A stretch of DNA of 64,000 nt from Streptomyces albicerus (lineage in GTDB: Bacteria > Actinomycetota > Actinomycetes > Streptomycetales > Streptomycetaceae). The notes under the pieces are model-generated. The model was given only the letters and a program-made list of their open reading frames with translations, made no database searches and was not told the origin of the DNA. The position numbers and the translations under genes were made by a program. The stretch is taken from assembly GCF_008905045.1 (NCBI RefSeq), contig NZ_VWMY01000023.1, positions 103,557-167,556 of the forward strand, read 5' to 3'. Below, piece by piece: positions 32,017 to 42,409 of the stretch. The number at the start of each line of letters is the position of its first letter. The stretch's first letter is position 1.

Positions 32017-33299
32017 CAGCTGGTTCTCCTTGCTGTGCGGCTCCCTGCGTGACGGCCCGTCTCGGCGGCCGTCGTGTTTCCGGTGCGCTCTCCCTTCCGG
32101 GGGAGATAGACCAGGGCCTCCGTGCTCACGAAGCGCAGGACGAAGGTGGTCACCAGGGCGAGTGCGGTGGCGCCGAGCGCGGTCATGCCGAACCGGCCCA
32201 CGAACAGCGCGATCAGTGGGATGCGCAGCACCAAGTCGGCGTTGGCGAGCAGCGCGAACCGGCCGGCGCGGTCCCACCAGTGCCGGTGCTGTCTTCGGTC
32301 CCGGAAGCAGAGGTGCTCGATGAGCAGGAAGTTCCAGGCGACGCCGAACTGGTTGGCGACGATCTCGGCCGGCAGGTAGTGCATTCCGGCGGCCGTCAGG
32401 GCCCAGAGCGCGGCGAGGTTCGGCAGGAAGCCGGTCGCCCCGATCAGCCCGAACACCACCATCCGCGCCACCGGTGACGCGGTGCGCAGCCCGGCGAGGT
32501 GCCGGAGGAACCGCATCCCCTCCTGCGCGGTCGACTTGGACTCGCCCGCGAACCGGTCCTGGAAGACGAACGGCACCTCGGTGACCTGGCGCGGGCGGGC
32601 GCGTACGGCCGTTTCGAGGAGGATCTTGTAGCCGAGCGGCTTCAGGACGTCCGCGGTGACCACGCTGCGGCGGATCGCGAAGAAGCCGCTCATCGGGTCG
32701 CTGATGCCACGCAGCCGGCGCGGGAACAGCGTCTTCGTGAGCCAAGTCGCGCCGCGCGAGACGGCGACGCGGTAGCCGCCCGCGAGTCCGGCACGGCTGC
32801 CGCCCTTGATGTAGCGGGAGGCGACGACGAGCCCGGCGTGGGTGCGCTCGCCTGCGGCCACCAACTCCGGTACCAGGGACGGCGGATGCTGGAGGTCGCC
32901 GTCCATGACGACGATCCAGTCGGAGGTGGCGGCCCGGATGCCCTCGACGACGGCCCCGCCGAGACCGCCGGCCGGAGTGTCTCGGTGCAGCACGGTCACC
33001 GGGTACGGGCAGCTCCGCGCGGCCTCGCGGATCACCTCCGGGGTGTCGTCGGTGGAGTCGTCGACGAACACGACCTCGCACGGCAGCCGCGCGGGCACCG
33101 ACTCGGTGATCCGGTGCAGCAACTCCCGTATGTTCGCGGACTCGTTGAAGGTCGGCACGACGATGGTGACGGCGCCGGGCTCGGGGATCGCCCCCTTTTC
33201 GCGCTCGGTTCGCCTCCGGGGCGCTGCAGCCGGTGCACTCGCGGCGGCGCGAACCGCCGGTTCGCCCAGCTCTCCGGGGACTGTGGACTCGTACGTCAT
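32016..33299 (-). CDS. Polyprenyl-phosphate glycosyltransferase (GT2) fused to a GtrA domain
   Basis: 427 residues from MTYESTVPGELG; the start overlaps the previous stop (ATGA) and its own stop overlaps the oxidase start by one base. The first about 260 residues are DPM1/GtrB-like GT2: VTIVVPTFNESANIREL, the metal motif VMDGDLQHPP, and RYIKGGSRAGL. The C-terminal about 130 residues are a four-helix GtrA domain (VVFGLIGATGFLPNLAALWA, LALVTTFVLRFVSTE). Such fusions make and flip lipid-linked monosaccharides for later transfer outside the membrane, here likely by the neighbouring GT39 enzyme. Confidence 0.87.
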   Translation of the reverse strand: MTYESTVPGELGEPAVRAAASAPAAAPRRRTEREKGAIPEPGAVTIVVPTFNESANIRELLHRITESVPARLPCEVVFVDDSTDDTPEVIREAARSCPYPVTVLHRDTPAGGLGGAVVEGIRAATSDWIVVMDGDLQHPPSLVPELVAAGERTHAGLVVASRYIKGGSRAGLAGGYRVAVSRGATWLTKTLFPRRLRGISDPMSGFFAIRRSVVTADVLKPLGYKILLETAVRARPRQVTEVPFVFQDRFAGESKSTAQEGMRFLRHLAGLRTASPVARMVVFGLIGATGFLPNLAALWALTAAGMHYLPAEIVANQFGVAWNFLLIEHLCFRDRRQHRHWWDRAGRFALLANADLVLRIPLIALFVGRFGMTALGATALALVTTFVLRFVSTEALVYLPRKGERTGNTTAAETGRHAGSRTARRTS

Positions 33300-34975
33300 C
33301 GGTCGCCTCCGGCGGCCGTACCGGCCGTGCCCGTCGCGCTTGCCGTACTGCCCGTGATCTGCCGGATCTCGATCCGGTCCTCGCCCTTGCCGAAGGTGGC
33401 AACCGGCGTCGAATGCTCCATCGCCTGCTTGACGTTGGGCAGGTCGACCGCGTCGCGCCGCACCGTCGGGGAGGCGACGACGTAGTCGATGTCCTTCCAG
33501 CCGCGCGGCATCGTCTTGGTCACCGCGGGGTCGAGGTCCGCCTTGTAGAACCAGATGACGCCGAGTCCCGGCCGGTAGCCGGCGTGGACGAGGTCGAGCC
33601 AGAGCGCGTCGTCGACGAGGACACGGGTGTCCTCGGGGTTCTCGACCTCGGTGGCCAGCCACTTCGACGCGGCCCGGTAGGGGGCGTTGGCATCGGCGGT
33701 GACGGCGGTGCGGTCGCCGTCGTACCAGCGCGGCACGACGTACGCCGCCGAGGCCGCGACGAGCAGCGCCGCGACCGCGTACCGGGCCCGGGTGACGTAC
33801 TCCTTCTCCTCGCCGTCACGCCATCTGCGCAGCACGCCGTGCGCGACGCTCGCGGCGCCTCCGGCGAGGACCAGCGCGAGGAACGGCAGGGCCTGGATGA
33901 CGTACATCGCGGGCAGGTAGCCGTTCGGGCGCAGGGCGACCACCGCGAGGATGGCGACGGTGAACGCGGGTCCGGCGAGCGCCCGGGCGGTCACCGACCA
34001 GCGCCAGGTGATCAGGAGCAGGAGCGCGCCCGCGAGGCCGCCGAGGGGCAGCACGCGGTCGTAGTAGAGCCAGGACTGGAGGACGCCGTACGAGCCGGAG
34101 CCCTGGTCGAGGATGAAGCCGGAACCGGGCCTGGTCAGCTGGTACTCGAGACCGTCCCAGAGCGAGACGTGCCCGGCGCCCGGGAAGAACTCGCCCTTGA
34201 GCAGGGCGAAGAGGGGATACGACAGGCCGATCAGCACGCAGGCCGTGACGGCGCCGGTGATCGCGAACTTCCGGGTGTCCTTGTGGCTGTGCCGCCACAT
34301 GGTGATCAGCACGGCGGGCAGTACGAAGATCATCGTCTCTTTGGTCAGGACGGCCGCCGCGGCGGCGATGCCCGCCCCGAAGTGGTGCCAGAGATGGCGG
34401 CTCGGCGAGGCGGCCAGGACGAACGCGACCAGCGTCCACATCACCGCGATGTTGTCGAGGAAGATCTCCCGCTGCAGGACCACCGACAGCGGCGAGAGCC
34501 CGAAGAGGAGCATGGCGAGCCCGGACGCCCAGCGGGGCAGCCAGAGGCGGCGGGCCAGGACATAGACGAGGATCGCGCTGATGGCGCTGACCAGCAGCAT
34601 CACGATCCGCATCGAGCCGACCGTCATCGACTCGGGGCTGAGCGCGGCCGGTATCCAGGTGAGCAGGGCTATCTGGATCCAGCCGAGGGGCGGGTGGTCG
34701 TACCAGTACGTGTAGTGGGCGAGCCCCTCGCCCTGCTGCACGGCCCAGGCCTGGGCGAGGTAGGTGCCCTCGTCGTCACTGAGCGTCGGATAGTCCGCGA
34801 TGTTCCAGCCTTGCACGGTCATGACAACCACAAGGAGTACGCCGCAGAGGATCAGGTCGGCGCGCGAAGTGCGCAGGCGGGAAGGGGTCGTTCGAGGAGT
34901 CGAACCGGTATGGGGAACAGGCGTCCGCTGCGCGGGGACCTTGGGGGTGGTCACCGCGGGAAGGGTGGAGGTCAC
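33296..34975 (-). CDS. GT39/ArnT-type membrane glycosyltransferase
   Basis: 559 residues, about 11 transmembrane helices starting at LILCGVLLVVVMTVQGWNIA. The first extracellular loop carries the acidic motif LSDDEGTYLAQAWA, followed by YTYWYDHPPLGW, typical of PMT/ArnT enzymes using polyprenyl-phosphate sugars. QREIFLDNIAV continues the pattern. The C-terminus is an extracellular soluble domain (RVLVDDALWLDLVHAG) ending in an Ala/Thr/Gly tail. It should transfer a sugar from a lipid carrier, probably made by the GT2-GtrA protein, to a glycan or protein outside the cell. It overlaps genes on both sides by 4 bp. Confidence 0.87.
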   Translation of the reverse strand: MTSTLPAVTTPKVPAQRTPVPHTGSTPRTTPSRLRTSRADLILCGVLLVVVMTVQGWNIADYPTLSDDEGTYLAQAWAVQQGEGLAHYTYWYDHPPLGWIQIALLTWIPAALSPESMTVGSMRIVMLLVSAISAILVYVLARRLWLPRWASGLAMLLFGLSPLSVVLQREIFLDNIAVMWTLVAFVLAASPSRHLWHHFGAGIAAAAAVLTKETMIFVLPAVLITMWRHSHKDTRKFAITGAVTACVLIGLSYPLFALLKGEFFPGAGHVSLWDGLEYQLTRPGSGFILDQGSGSYGVLQSWLYYDRVLPLGGLAGALLLLITWRWSVTARALAGPAFTVAILAVVALRPNGYLPAMYVIQALPFLALVLAGGAASVAHGVLRRWRDGEEKEYVTRARYAVAALLVAASAAYVVPRWYDGDRTAVTADANAPYRAASKWLATEVENPEDTRVLVDDALWLDLVHAGYRPGLGVIWFYKADLDPAVTKTMPRGWKDIDYVVASPTVRRDAVDLPNVKQAMEHSTPVATFGKGEDRIEIRQITGSTASATGTAGTAAGGDR

Positions 34976-36456
34976 GCAGGAACGTCCTCTCGGGACCCGC
35001 GGTTCGCTACGGCCGCGGCTTCGGTGGCTTCAGTGCCTTCGAGGGCCTCGACATCGGTGAGATGCGCGCCGACATGGCTGGTCAACTCCCAGTCGTTCTG
35101 GCCCCGTTGCTCACGCCACACGGCACGGACGGCCGCACCGGCGAGGAGCACCTGATAGAAGGGGCCACCGACGATGAGCTTGAGGTAGTGGACGAATCGG
35201 ACGCGAAGCCCGTACTGCTTGCCGAAGTCGTGCAGCCCGACAAGCTCGAAGACGAAGGTGACGAACGCGGTGACGGCCGGCAGGAAGGTGATGAAGGCGA
35301 TGCCGACCGGTACGTCGAGGAAGAGCGCGACGGCCACGTTGAGCGGGATGATCACGCCGGAGATCGCCTGGAGGTAGGGCGTCATCAGCGTGTAGCGGGC
35401 GAGGAGGCGCTGCCCGAAGCCCGGCAGCTGCTTCCAGTCCTTCTTCCGGTAGACCTGCAGGAAGCCCTGGTTCCACCGGGTGCGCTGCTTGAGCAGCGAC
35501 ATCAGGCTGCCGGGGGTCTCCTCCTTGGTCACCATGTCGGAGTCGTACGCGACGACGACCTTCTTGCCGATGCTGGAGAGCCGGACGCCCAGGTCGCAGT
35601 CCTCGGCGAGGCAGTTGGGGTCCCAGCCGTCGGCGGCCCTCAGGACGTCCGTGCGGACGAAGACGGTGTTGCCGCCGAGGGGGATGAACCCCTTCTGCGC
35701 GTGCAGGTGGAGGCGCGAGCGGAACCAGAAGAAGTACTCCAGGCAGTTGCGCAGGCTGTACCAGCTGGAGTGGAAGTTGATGAGCTGGACGCCGCCCTGG
35801 ACGACGTCCGCGCCGGTGGAGCGGAAGGCGTGGTCGACGTGAGCGAGCAGCTCCGGGTGGACCTGGTCCTCGGCGTCGAAGACTCCGACGATGTCGCCGC
35901 GGCAGTGCGGCAGCGCCGTGTTCATGGCCTTCGGCTTGTTCTTCTTCTCGTGGGTGTCGACGACGACACGTACCCGCGGGTCGCGCTCGGCGGCCTCGCA
36001 GGCCACCTCGGTGGTCTCCGGGTCGTCGTGGCCGACGATCACGATGATCTCGAAGTCGGTGTGGCTGGATTCCAGCAGGCGCTGGATCGTGTGGTCGAGC
36101 ACGGCCTGCTCGTGTCTCGCGGGCAGCAGCAGCGAGAACGACAGGTGCTCGCCCCCGTCCGGTCTGCTGAACCGGGTGGAGGCCAGCACCTCGGGCGTAC
36201 GCCACGCGTGCATCTGCCACCACAGGGTGAAGGCCGCCATCCAGAAAAGGGCAAGCGAAACGGCAGCGATGAAGACAGATGTGAGCAACAGATCCCCCCA
36301 GATCCCCAAAACCCCCTGTCGCGACAGTGAGTCACTCCTGTCGCGTCCGATGGAGAGAATAAGGGGAAAGTGTGAAGTCTGGGAGCTGTTCTGATAAATA
36401 GAGTGTTTCGGAATGGTCGGTCGACTTGTGGGACGTATCCGAACACGTGCACACAT
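34972..36456 (-). CDS. Processive membrane glycosyltransferase family 2 (cellulose/hyaluronan synthase-like)
   Basis: Up to 494 residues. Membrane helix near the N-terminus (LLLTSVFIAAVSLALFW), then a GT2 catalytic domain with SLLLPARHEQAVLDHTI, the DxD-type VFDAEDQVHPE, the second acidic CLAEDCDLGVRL and QRTRWNQGFLQV (Q-x2-RW). Several C-terminal helices follow (FITFLPAVTAFVTFVFELVG). The D,D,D,QxxRW set is the signature of processive polysaccharide synthases. The start is uncertain: the first about 50 codons lie in AT-richer DNA with a palindrome and probably are promoter, so translation may begin near 36300 at a TTG/GTG-type codon. It is first in the four-gene operon. Confidence 0.82.
   Translation of the reverse strand: MCARVRIRPTSRPTIPKHSIYQNSSQTSHFPLILSIGRDRSDSLSRQGVLGIWGDLLLTSVFIAAVSLALFWMAAFTLWWQMHAWRTPEVLASTRFSRPDGGEHLSFSLLLPARHEQAVLDHTIQRLLESSHTDFEIIVIVGHDDPETTEVACEAAERDPRVRVVVDTHEKKNKPKAMNTALPHCRGDIVGVFDAEDQVHPELLAHVDHAFRSTGADVVQGGVQLINFHSSWYSLRNCLEYFFWFRSRLHLHAQKGFIPLGGNTVFVRTDVLRAADGWDPNCLAEDCDLGVRLSSIGKKVVVAYDSDMVTKEETPGSLMSLLKQRTRWNQGFLQVYRKKDWKQLPGFGQRLLARYTLMTPYLQAISGVIIPLNVAVALFLDVPVGIAFITFLPAVTAFVTFVFELVGLHDFGKQYGLRVRFVHYLKLIVGGPFYQVLLAGAAVRAVWREQRGQNDWELTSHVGAHLTDVEALEGTEATEAAAVANRGSREDVPA
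36316..36345. promoter_or_regulatory. CTGTCGCGACAG palindrome with a repeated half site
   Basis: The perfect 12-bp palindrome CTGTCGCGACAG (36316-36327) is followed by a second CTGTCGCG at 36338-36345, 22 bp on. It lies in the leader or promoter of the glycosyltransferase operon and could be a two-site operator. Confidence 0.45.
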
Positions 36457-36486
36457 TAAGCCCCATAGTGCAGGTGTTTCTGCTGC

Positions 36487-38526
<2,040 letters not shown>

Positions 38527-38696
38527 CCTGCCGCAGTACCGGGGAGGCGGTGCGGATCACTGGTGCGTGCCGGGGGTAGGTGATGGGTCCGACCCATTCC
38601 GGTTGAGCGTGGACATGCCAGAGTTTCTCTCGCCTTCCCCGCTCATCCGCAGGACACTTGACCAAGAAAGCCGTTGCCGGCGGAGGGGGACGCGAT

Positions 38697-41600
38697 ATGC
38701 GGGACAGCCATCGGGCGGAGGCCGAACGGCTGTTGGCCCGGGCCGTGGAGGAAGAGGTCCGGCGCTCAGGCGGGCGGGCCGACGGGAGCGTACTGCTTTC
38801 ACGGGCGCGGGCCGCCCTCGACGCCATGGCACAGACGGCCGCCGAGGAGTACGAGGCGTACACCAAGGCCCTGGACGAGGCGGAGGCGGGCCGACTGACC
38901 TGGGGGCAGCGGTACGCCCGTGAGGGTGCCGGAACTCCTCTGCTGGTGGCGGCCGTTGCCGCCGTCGCGGCCTGTGTCGCGGACCTGGCGCTCGGCACCG
39001 GCGCGGGCACGGCGGTGGGCGCCGGCGCGGTCGTCGGCGTCGCGGGCGCCGCGACCACGGTGGCGAAGGTGACGGCCTCGCATCTGCCGGCCGCGAGCCG
39101 CCGGGCGGGAGCCCTGGGCCAGCCCGGCGGCCCGGAGCAGCTGCGCCTGGCGTGGCTGACCGCCCTGGAGGTCCGCGGCATCCGCCCGTTCTTCGACCAG
39201 CAGCGCGTACTCAGCGCGTCCACCGGCGCGAAGAAGGGGGCGCCCCAGCTGCGGCGTACGGACAAGAGCGCGGCGGCCCGCAGGCGAAGTGTCCTGGAGC
39301 AGTCCTTCGGTCAACTCCCTGAGCCGATGGGTCCGTTCGCGGGCCGCCGGCAGGAGGTGCTGCGGATCGCGCAGTGGGTGCACGCGGCCCGCGCGAGCAC
39401 GGAGACCAAGCCGACGGTGGTTGTCCTGCACGGCGCGCCGGGCTCCGGCCGCAGCACGCTCGCCATCCACGCGGCACACGAGCTGAAGGACCAGTTCCGT
39501 GGCGCGTGCGTCGTGGACCTGCGCGGCGACAGCCCCGAGGAGTCGCCGCTGAACACCCGCGACGCGCTGCTGCACCTGCTCAACCGGCTGGGCGCACCCC
39601 GCGAGCAGCTCCTCTTCCGCGAGCGCTCCTCGCCGGATCAGCAGGTCAGGCGGCTCGCCGAGCTCTACCACCAGCATCTGACCGGCCTCCCGGTGACGAT
39701 CGTCCTGGACGACGCGAGCGATGTGGAGCAGGTACGGACCCTCGTGCCCGAGCGCTCCGACAGCCTGGTCGTGGTCACCGCCCGCAAACCCCTCGACCTG
39801 CCCGCCGACCTCCCCGCCTGGGTGCACCAGCTCCCGGTCGAGCCGCTGACCGCACCGGGCGCCGAGGAGCTCCTGAAGGCGGCGGCGCAGGACGCCTCGG
39901 GCCCGTACGACGCCGAATCCTGCGACGAGGTACGGGAGTTGTGCGGCGGCCTGCCTCTCGCGCTGCGCATCGCGGGCTCGTCCCTCGGCCCGCGTACGCA
40001 CCGCCAGCTGGCCGTCGACCTGGCGGCGTACGGCCCGGTCGAGCCGGTCGAACGGGTGCTGTGGCTGCGCTACACCGACCAGTCGGACACGGCCCGCCGG
40101 CTGCTGCGCCGGCTCGCTCTTGCGGGCCGCGCCTCGCTCGGGGCGGCCGCGGCGGCCGCCCTGCTCGCGACGGACGAGCCGGAGGCGACCCGTCACCTGG
40201 AGGCCCTCTCGCGCGCGGGCCTGATCGACCACGTACGCGGCAGCCGCTACCGCCTGCACGACCTCGTACGGGCCTTCGCGCAGGCCCGCCTGCTCGACGA
40301 GGAGGAACCGGCCGAGCGCACGGCCGCGCAGGAACGGCTCATCGTGAACTACGGCGAGCTGGCCGACTCGGTGATCCGCCTGGTCGACGGCAAGACGTCC
40401 ACGCGCGCCGACCAGTTCGGCCCGCACGGCTTCACCTCGCTGGACGCGGCCCTGCGCTGGCTGGACGACGAGTCGAGCTTCATCACGGCGGCCCTGCGGC
40501 ACGCGGAGGGCGTGAACCAGGCGGCGGTGCTCAACCTCCTGGGCGCGCTGTGCGACTACTGCCTGCTGCGCGGCGACCTCTACCGCCTGGGCGAGATCAG
40601 CGAGCTGACCCAGGCCGTCGACCAGGGGCTGCTCGTGCGCTCGGTCCAGTGGCGCACGGGCATCGCGGCCCGCCAGCTCGGCGAGCTCGACAAGGCGCGT
40701 ACGCAACTCGCCTCGGTGGTCGACCTCTACTTCGAGGCCCACCACGACGCGGGCGCGGCACGCGCACTCTGCTCCCTCGGGATCACGCTGCACCACCAGG
40801 GCAATCTCACGGAGGCGGCGGCGAAGCTCCAGGAGGCCATGGACCTCCAGGCCTCCCCCGAGCTCGCGGCGGACCGCGCCTGGACGATGCACGCGCTGGC
40901 GGCGGTCGAGCGGGACCGGGCCAGGCTGCGCGCGGCCCTGGACCTCCTCACCGAGGCCCTGGTCCTGCACCGCGCGGGCGAGTCCGTGCACGGCGAGGCC
41001 TGGGCCCACTTCCAGCTCGGCCAGCTGGGCCTGCGTATGGGCGACGTATCGCGCGCCGAGTCCGAACTCCGGGAGGCCCTCGACCTGTACGGCCGCACCC
41101 GCGACCCCCGCGGCGAGGCCTGGGCGCTGACCCAGCTGGCCCGGGCCCGGCTGGTCGACGGCGACCCGTCCTCCGCCGTGGACGGCCTGCGCCAGGCGGC
41201 CTCCCGCCACCGCGACAACGAGGACATGCGGGGCGAGGCCTGGACGGTCTACTACCTGGGCCAGGCCCTGGAGGAGACGGGCAACCTCGACCAGGCGGTC
41301 CGTGAGCTGGAGCGGTCGCGGACGATGTTCTCCCGGATCCGCGACGTGTACGGGCTGGCGTGCGCCCGCCACCACTCGGCCCGGGTGACCCGCGACCAGC
41401 GGGCCGCGCAGACCGGCTCACTGCGGAACTCGGGCTTCGCCCGGCAGCTCCTGGTGGACGCGCGGGCCGACTTCCAGCGGATCGGCGTCGCCCACGGCGA
41501 GGCCTGGACCTGCCTGGAACTGGTGGTGGTGGACGCCGGCAACGCCCGTACGCAGTCGGCGCTCACCCTGTGCGACGAGGCCGCGTCGCTCTTCGCCTCG

Positions 41601-41900
41601 TACGGCGACCGCCGCGGCGAGGACTGGGCCCGTTTCCTGCGCTGCACGCTGCTTCCGTACGCCTCCCCCGGCGGCACCGAGGTCGGCACGGCCGTCGCCC
41701 AGGAGGAGCTGACCCAGCTCTCCCGCACCGGCCATCCGGCCCGCGACGGAAAGCTGGACGACTACATCGAGGCGTACCAGCTGCTGCTGGAACGGGGAGC
41801 CGACCTGGACGCCGGCTGGCAGGCCTGGCGACTGGGCATGGTGCCGAACCGGCATGCCCGGGAGGTCATGGGGGTGGCGGTTTCGGCTCGGCGGGCGTGA
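38697..41900 (+). CDS. Large membrane-associated NB-ARC/TPR protein (STAND family)
   Basis: 1067 residues. The ATG has GGAGGGGGA upstream; the earlier in-frame ATG does not. Domains: an N-terminal helical region; two hydrophobic segments (TPLLVAAVAAVAACVADLAL and VGAGAVVGVAGAATTVA); an NB-ARC ATPase from about residue 215; then a TPR solenoid from about 600 with repeated GEAW-x4-L units (HGEAWAHFQLGQL, RGEAWALTQLARA, RGEAWTVYYLGQA). The P-loop reads GAPGSGRST: the invariant Walker A lysine is arginine. Walker B IVLDDASD and the GLPLAL motif CGGLPLALRIAGSSL are intact. It has no DNA-binding domain, so it is a membrane-linked signalling switch rather than a classical AfsR. Confidence 0.85.
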   Translation: MRDSHRAEAERLLARAVEEEVRRSGGRADGSVLLSRARAALDAMAQTAAEEYEAYTKALDEAEAGRLTWGQRYAREGAGTPLLVAAVAAVAACVADLALGTGAGTAVGAGAVVGVAGAATTVAKVTASHLPAASRRAGALGQPGGPEQLRLAWLTALEVRGIRPFFDQQRVLSASTGAKKGAPQLRRTDKSAAARRRSVLEQSFGQLPEPMGPFAGRRQEVLRIAQWVHAARASTETKPTVVVLHGAPGSGRSTLAIHAAHELKDQFRGACVVDLRGDSPEESPLNTRDALLHLLNRLGAPREQLLFRERSSPDQQVRRLAELYHQHLTGLPVTIVLDDASDVEQVRTLVPERSDSLVVVTARKPLDLPADLPAWVHQLPVEPLTAPGAEELLKAAAQDASGPYDAESCDEVRELCGGLPLALRIAGSSLGPRTHRQLAVDLAAYGPVEPVERVLWLRYTDQSDTARRLLRRLALAGRASLGAAAAAALLATDEPEATRHLEALSRAGLIDHVRGSRYRLHDLVRAFAQARLLDEEEPAERTAAQERLIVNYGELADSVIRLVDGKTSTRADQFGPHGFTSLDAALRWLDDESSFITAALRHAEGVNQAAVLNLLGALCDYCLLRGDLYRLGEISELTQAVDQGLLVRSVQWRTGIAARQLGELDKARTQLASVVDLYFEAHHDAGAARALCSLGITLHHQGNLTEAAAKLQEAMDLQASPELAADRAWTMHALAAVERDRARLRAALDLLTEALVLHRAGESVHGEAWAHFQLGQLGLRMGDVSRAESELREALDLYGRTRDPRGEAWALTQLARARLVDGDPSSAVDGLRQAASRHRDNEDMRGEAWTVYYLGQALEETGNLDQAVRELERSRTMFSRIRDVYGLACARHHSARVTRDQRAAQTGSLRNSGFARQLLVDARADFQRIGVAHGEAWTCLELVVVDAGNARTQSALTLCDEAASLFASYGDRRGEDWARFLRCTLLPYASPGGTEVGTAVAQEELTQLSRTGHPARDGKLDDYIEAYQLLLERGADLDAGWQAWRLGMVPNRHAREVMGVAVSARRA

Positions 41901-41910
41901 GCGCTCCGCT

Positions 41911-42091
41911 GGACGTGCCGCGATGGTCCGTCGATCGTCTGCGGGTCTGTCGTGGCTGGTCGCTCCCCCACTCTCGGCTTCGCTCGAGCGGGGGGACCCC
42001 CATCGCGGCGGAGCCGCAAATGTCACAGCCCCGCGCCCCTTCGGGGCATTGCCGAACCGCAGTCGACTTCGCCAAGGCCGCTTGGGCCAGG
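41911..42091. repeat. Interspersed repeat, inverted partner of 18390-18542, carrying a 40-bp palindromic insert
   Basis: On the minus strand the element matches 18390-18542 nearly base for base: GCGGCCTTGGCGAAGTCGAC, the CGCCCC hairpin, GCTGTGACATTTGCGGCTCC and ACGATCGACGGACCATCGCG. In addition about 40 bp are inserted after GCTCCGCCGCG (about 41966-42006). The insert, from CTCCCCCACTCTCGGCTTCG to GCTCGAGCGGGGGGACCCCC, is itself a hairpin. Only repeats occupy the gap after the TPR gene. Confidence 0.8.
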
Positions 42092-42114
42092 GTTCTGATT
42101 CACGGGCGGAATCT

Positions 42115-42147
42115 GGTTCGGTGACACCCGACAGGCGTCACCGAACC
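42115..42147. terminator. Strong bidirectional hairpin terminator
   Basis: GGTTCGGTGAC and GTCACCGAACC are perfect 11-bp complementary arms around an 11-nt loop. It sits between the convergent TPR and Mca-partner genes, just 6 bp after the stop of the latter. Confidence 0.8.
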
Positions 42148-42153
42148 CGGACG

Positions 42154-42408
42154 TCAGCCCTTCGCGGGCGAAGTCTTCCCGCCGGAACCGGCCGAGCCGG
42201 TCGCCTTGTCGGAGGCGGCCGCCTTCGGGTCGGGGTCCTCCTTGAAGTCGACCTTGCCCATGTGCCGGTTCATGCTCTTCATCAGCCCCCACACCGCCAG
42301 GGCCATCACCGCGAAGACGATGAAGCCGAGGACACCGGGGGTGACCTTGTTCTCGTCGACCTCCTTGGCGAGAGGGACGAGGTGCGTCAGTGCCAGGCTT
42401 GCGCTCAT
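42154..42408 (-). CDS. Small single-pass membrane protein downstream of mca
   Basis: 84 residues from MSASLALTHLVPLAKEVDEN; an alternative ATG 9 bp upstream (42417) would overlap the mca stop and add MPD. One transmembrane helix is seen (GVLGFIVFAVMALAVWGLMK), followed by a basic/charged cytoplasmic tail (MNRHMGKVDFKEDPDPKAA) and a Gly/Ser/Lys end. The near-contact with mca implies cotranslation. I do not know a function; a membrane partner for the mycothiol detoxification enzyme is a possibility only. Confidence 0.75.
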   Translation of the reverse strand: MSASLALTHLVPLAKEVDENKVTPGVLGFIVFAVMALAVWGLMKSMNRHMGKVDFKEDPDPKAAASDKATGSAGSGGKTSPAKG

Positions 42409-42409
42409 G

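Noticed and set aside
29374..32052. 892-residue plus-strand frame across the copper-radical oxidase gene
   Set aside because: Shadow frame overlapping a recognisable secreted oxidase with all copper ligands; no independent support.
38799..41375. 858-residue minus-strand frame opposite the NB-ARC/TPR gene
   Set aside because: Arg/Gly/Val-rich antisense shadow without domains; the plus-strand protein has clear ATPase and TPR motifs.
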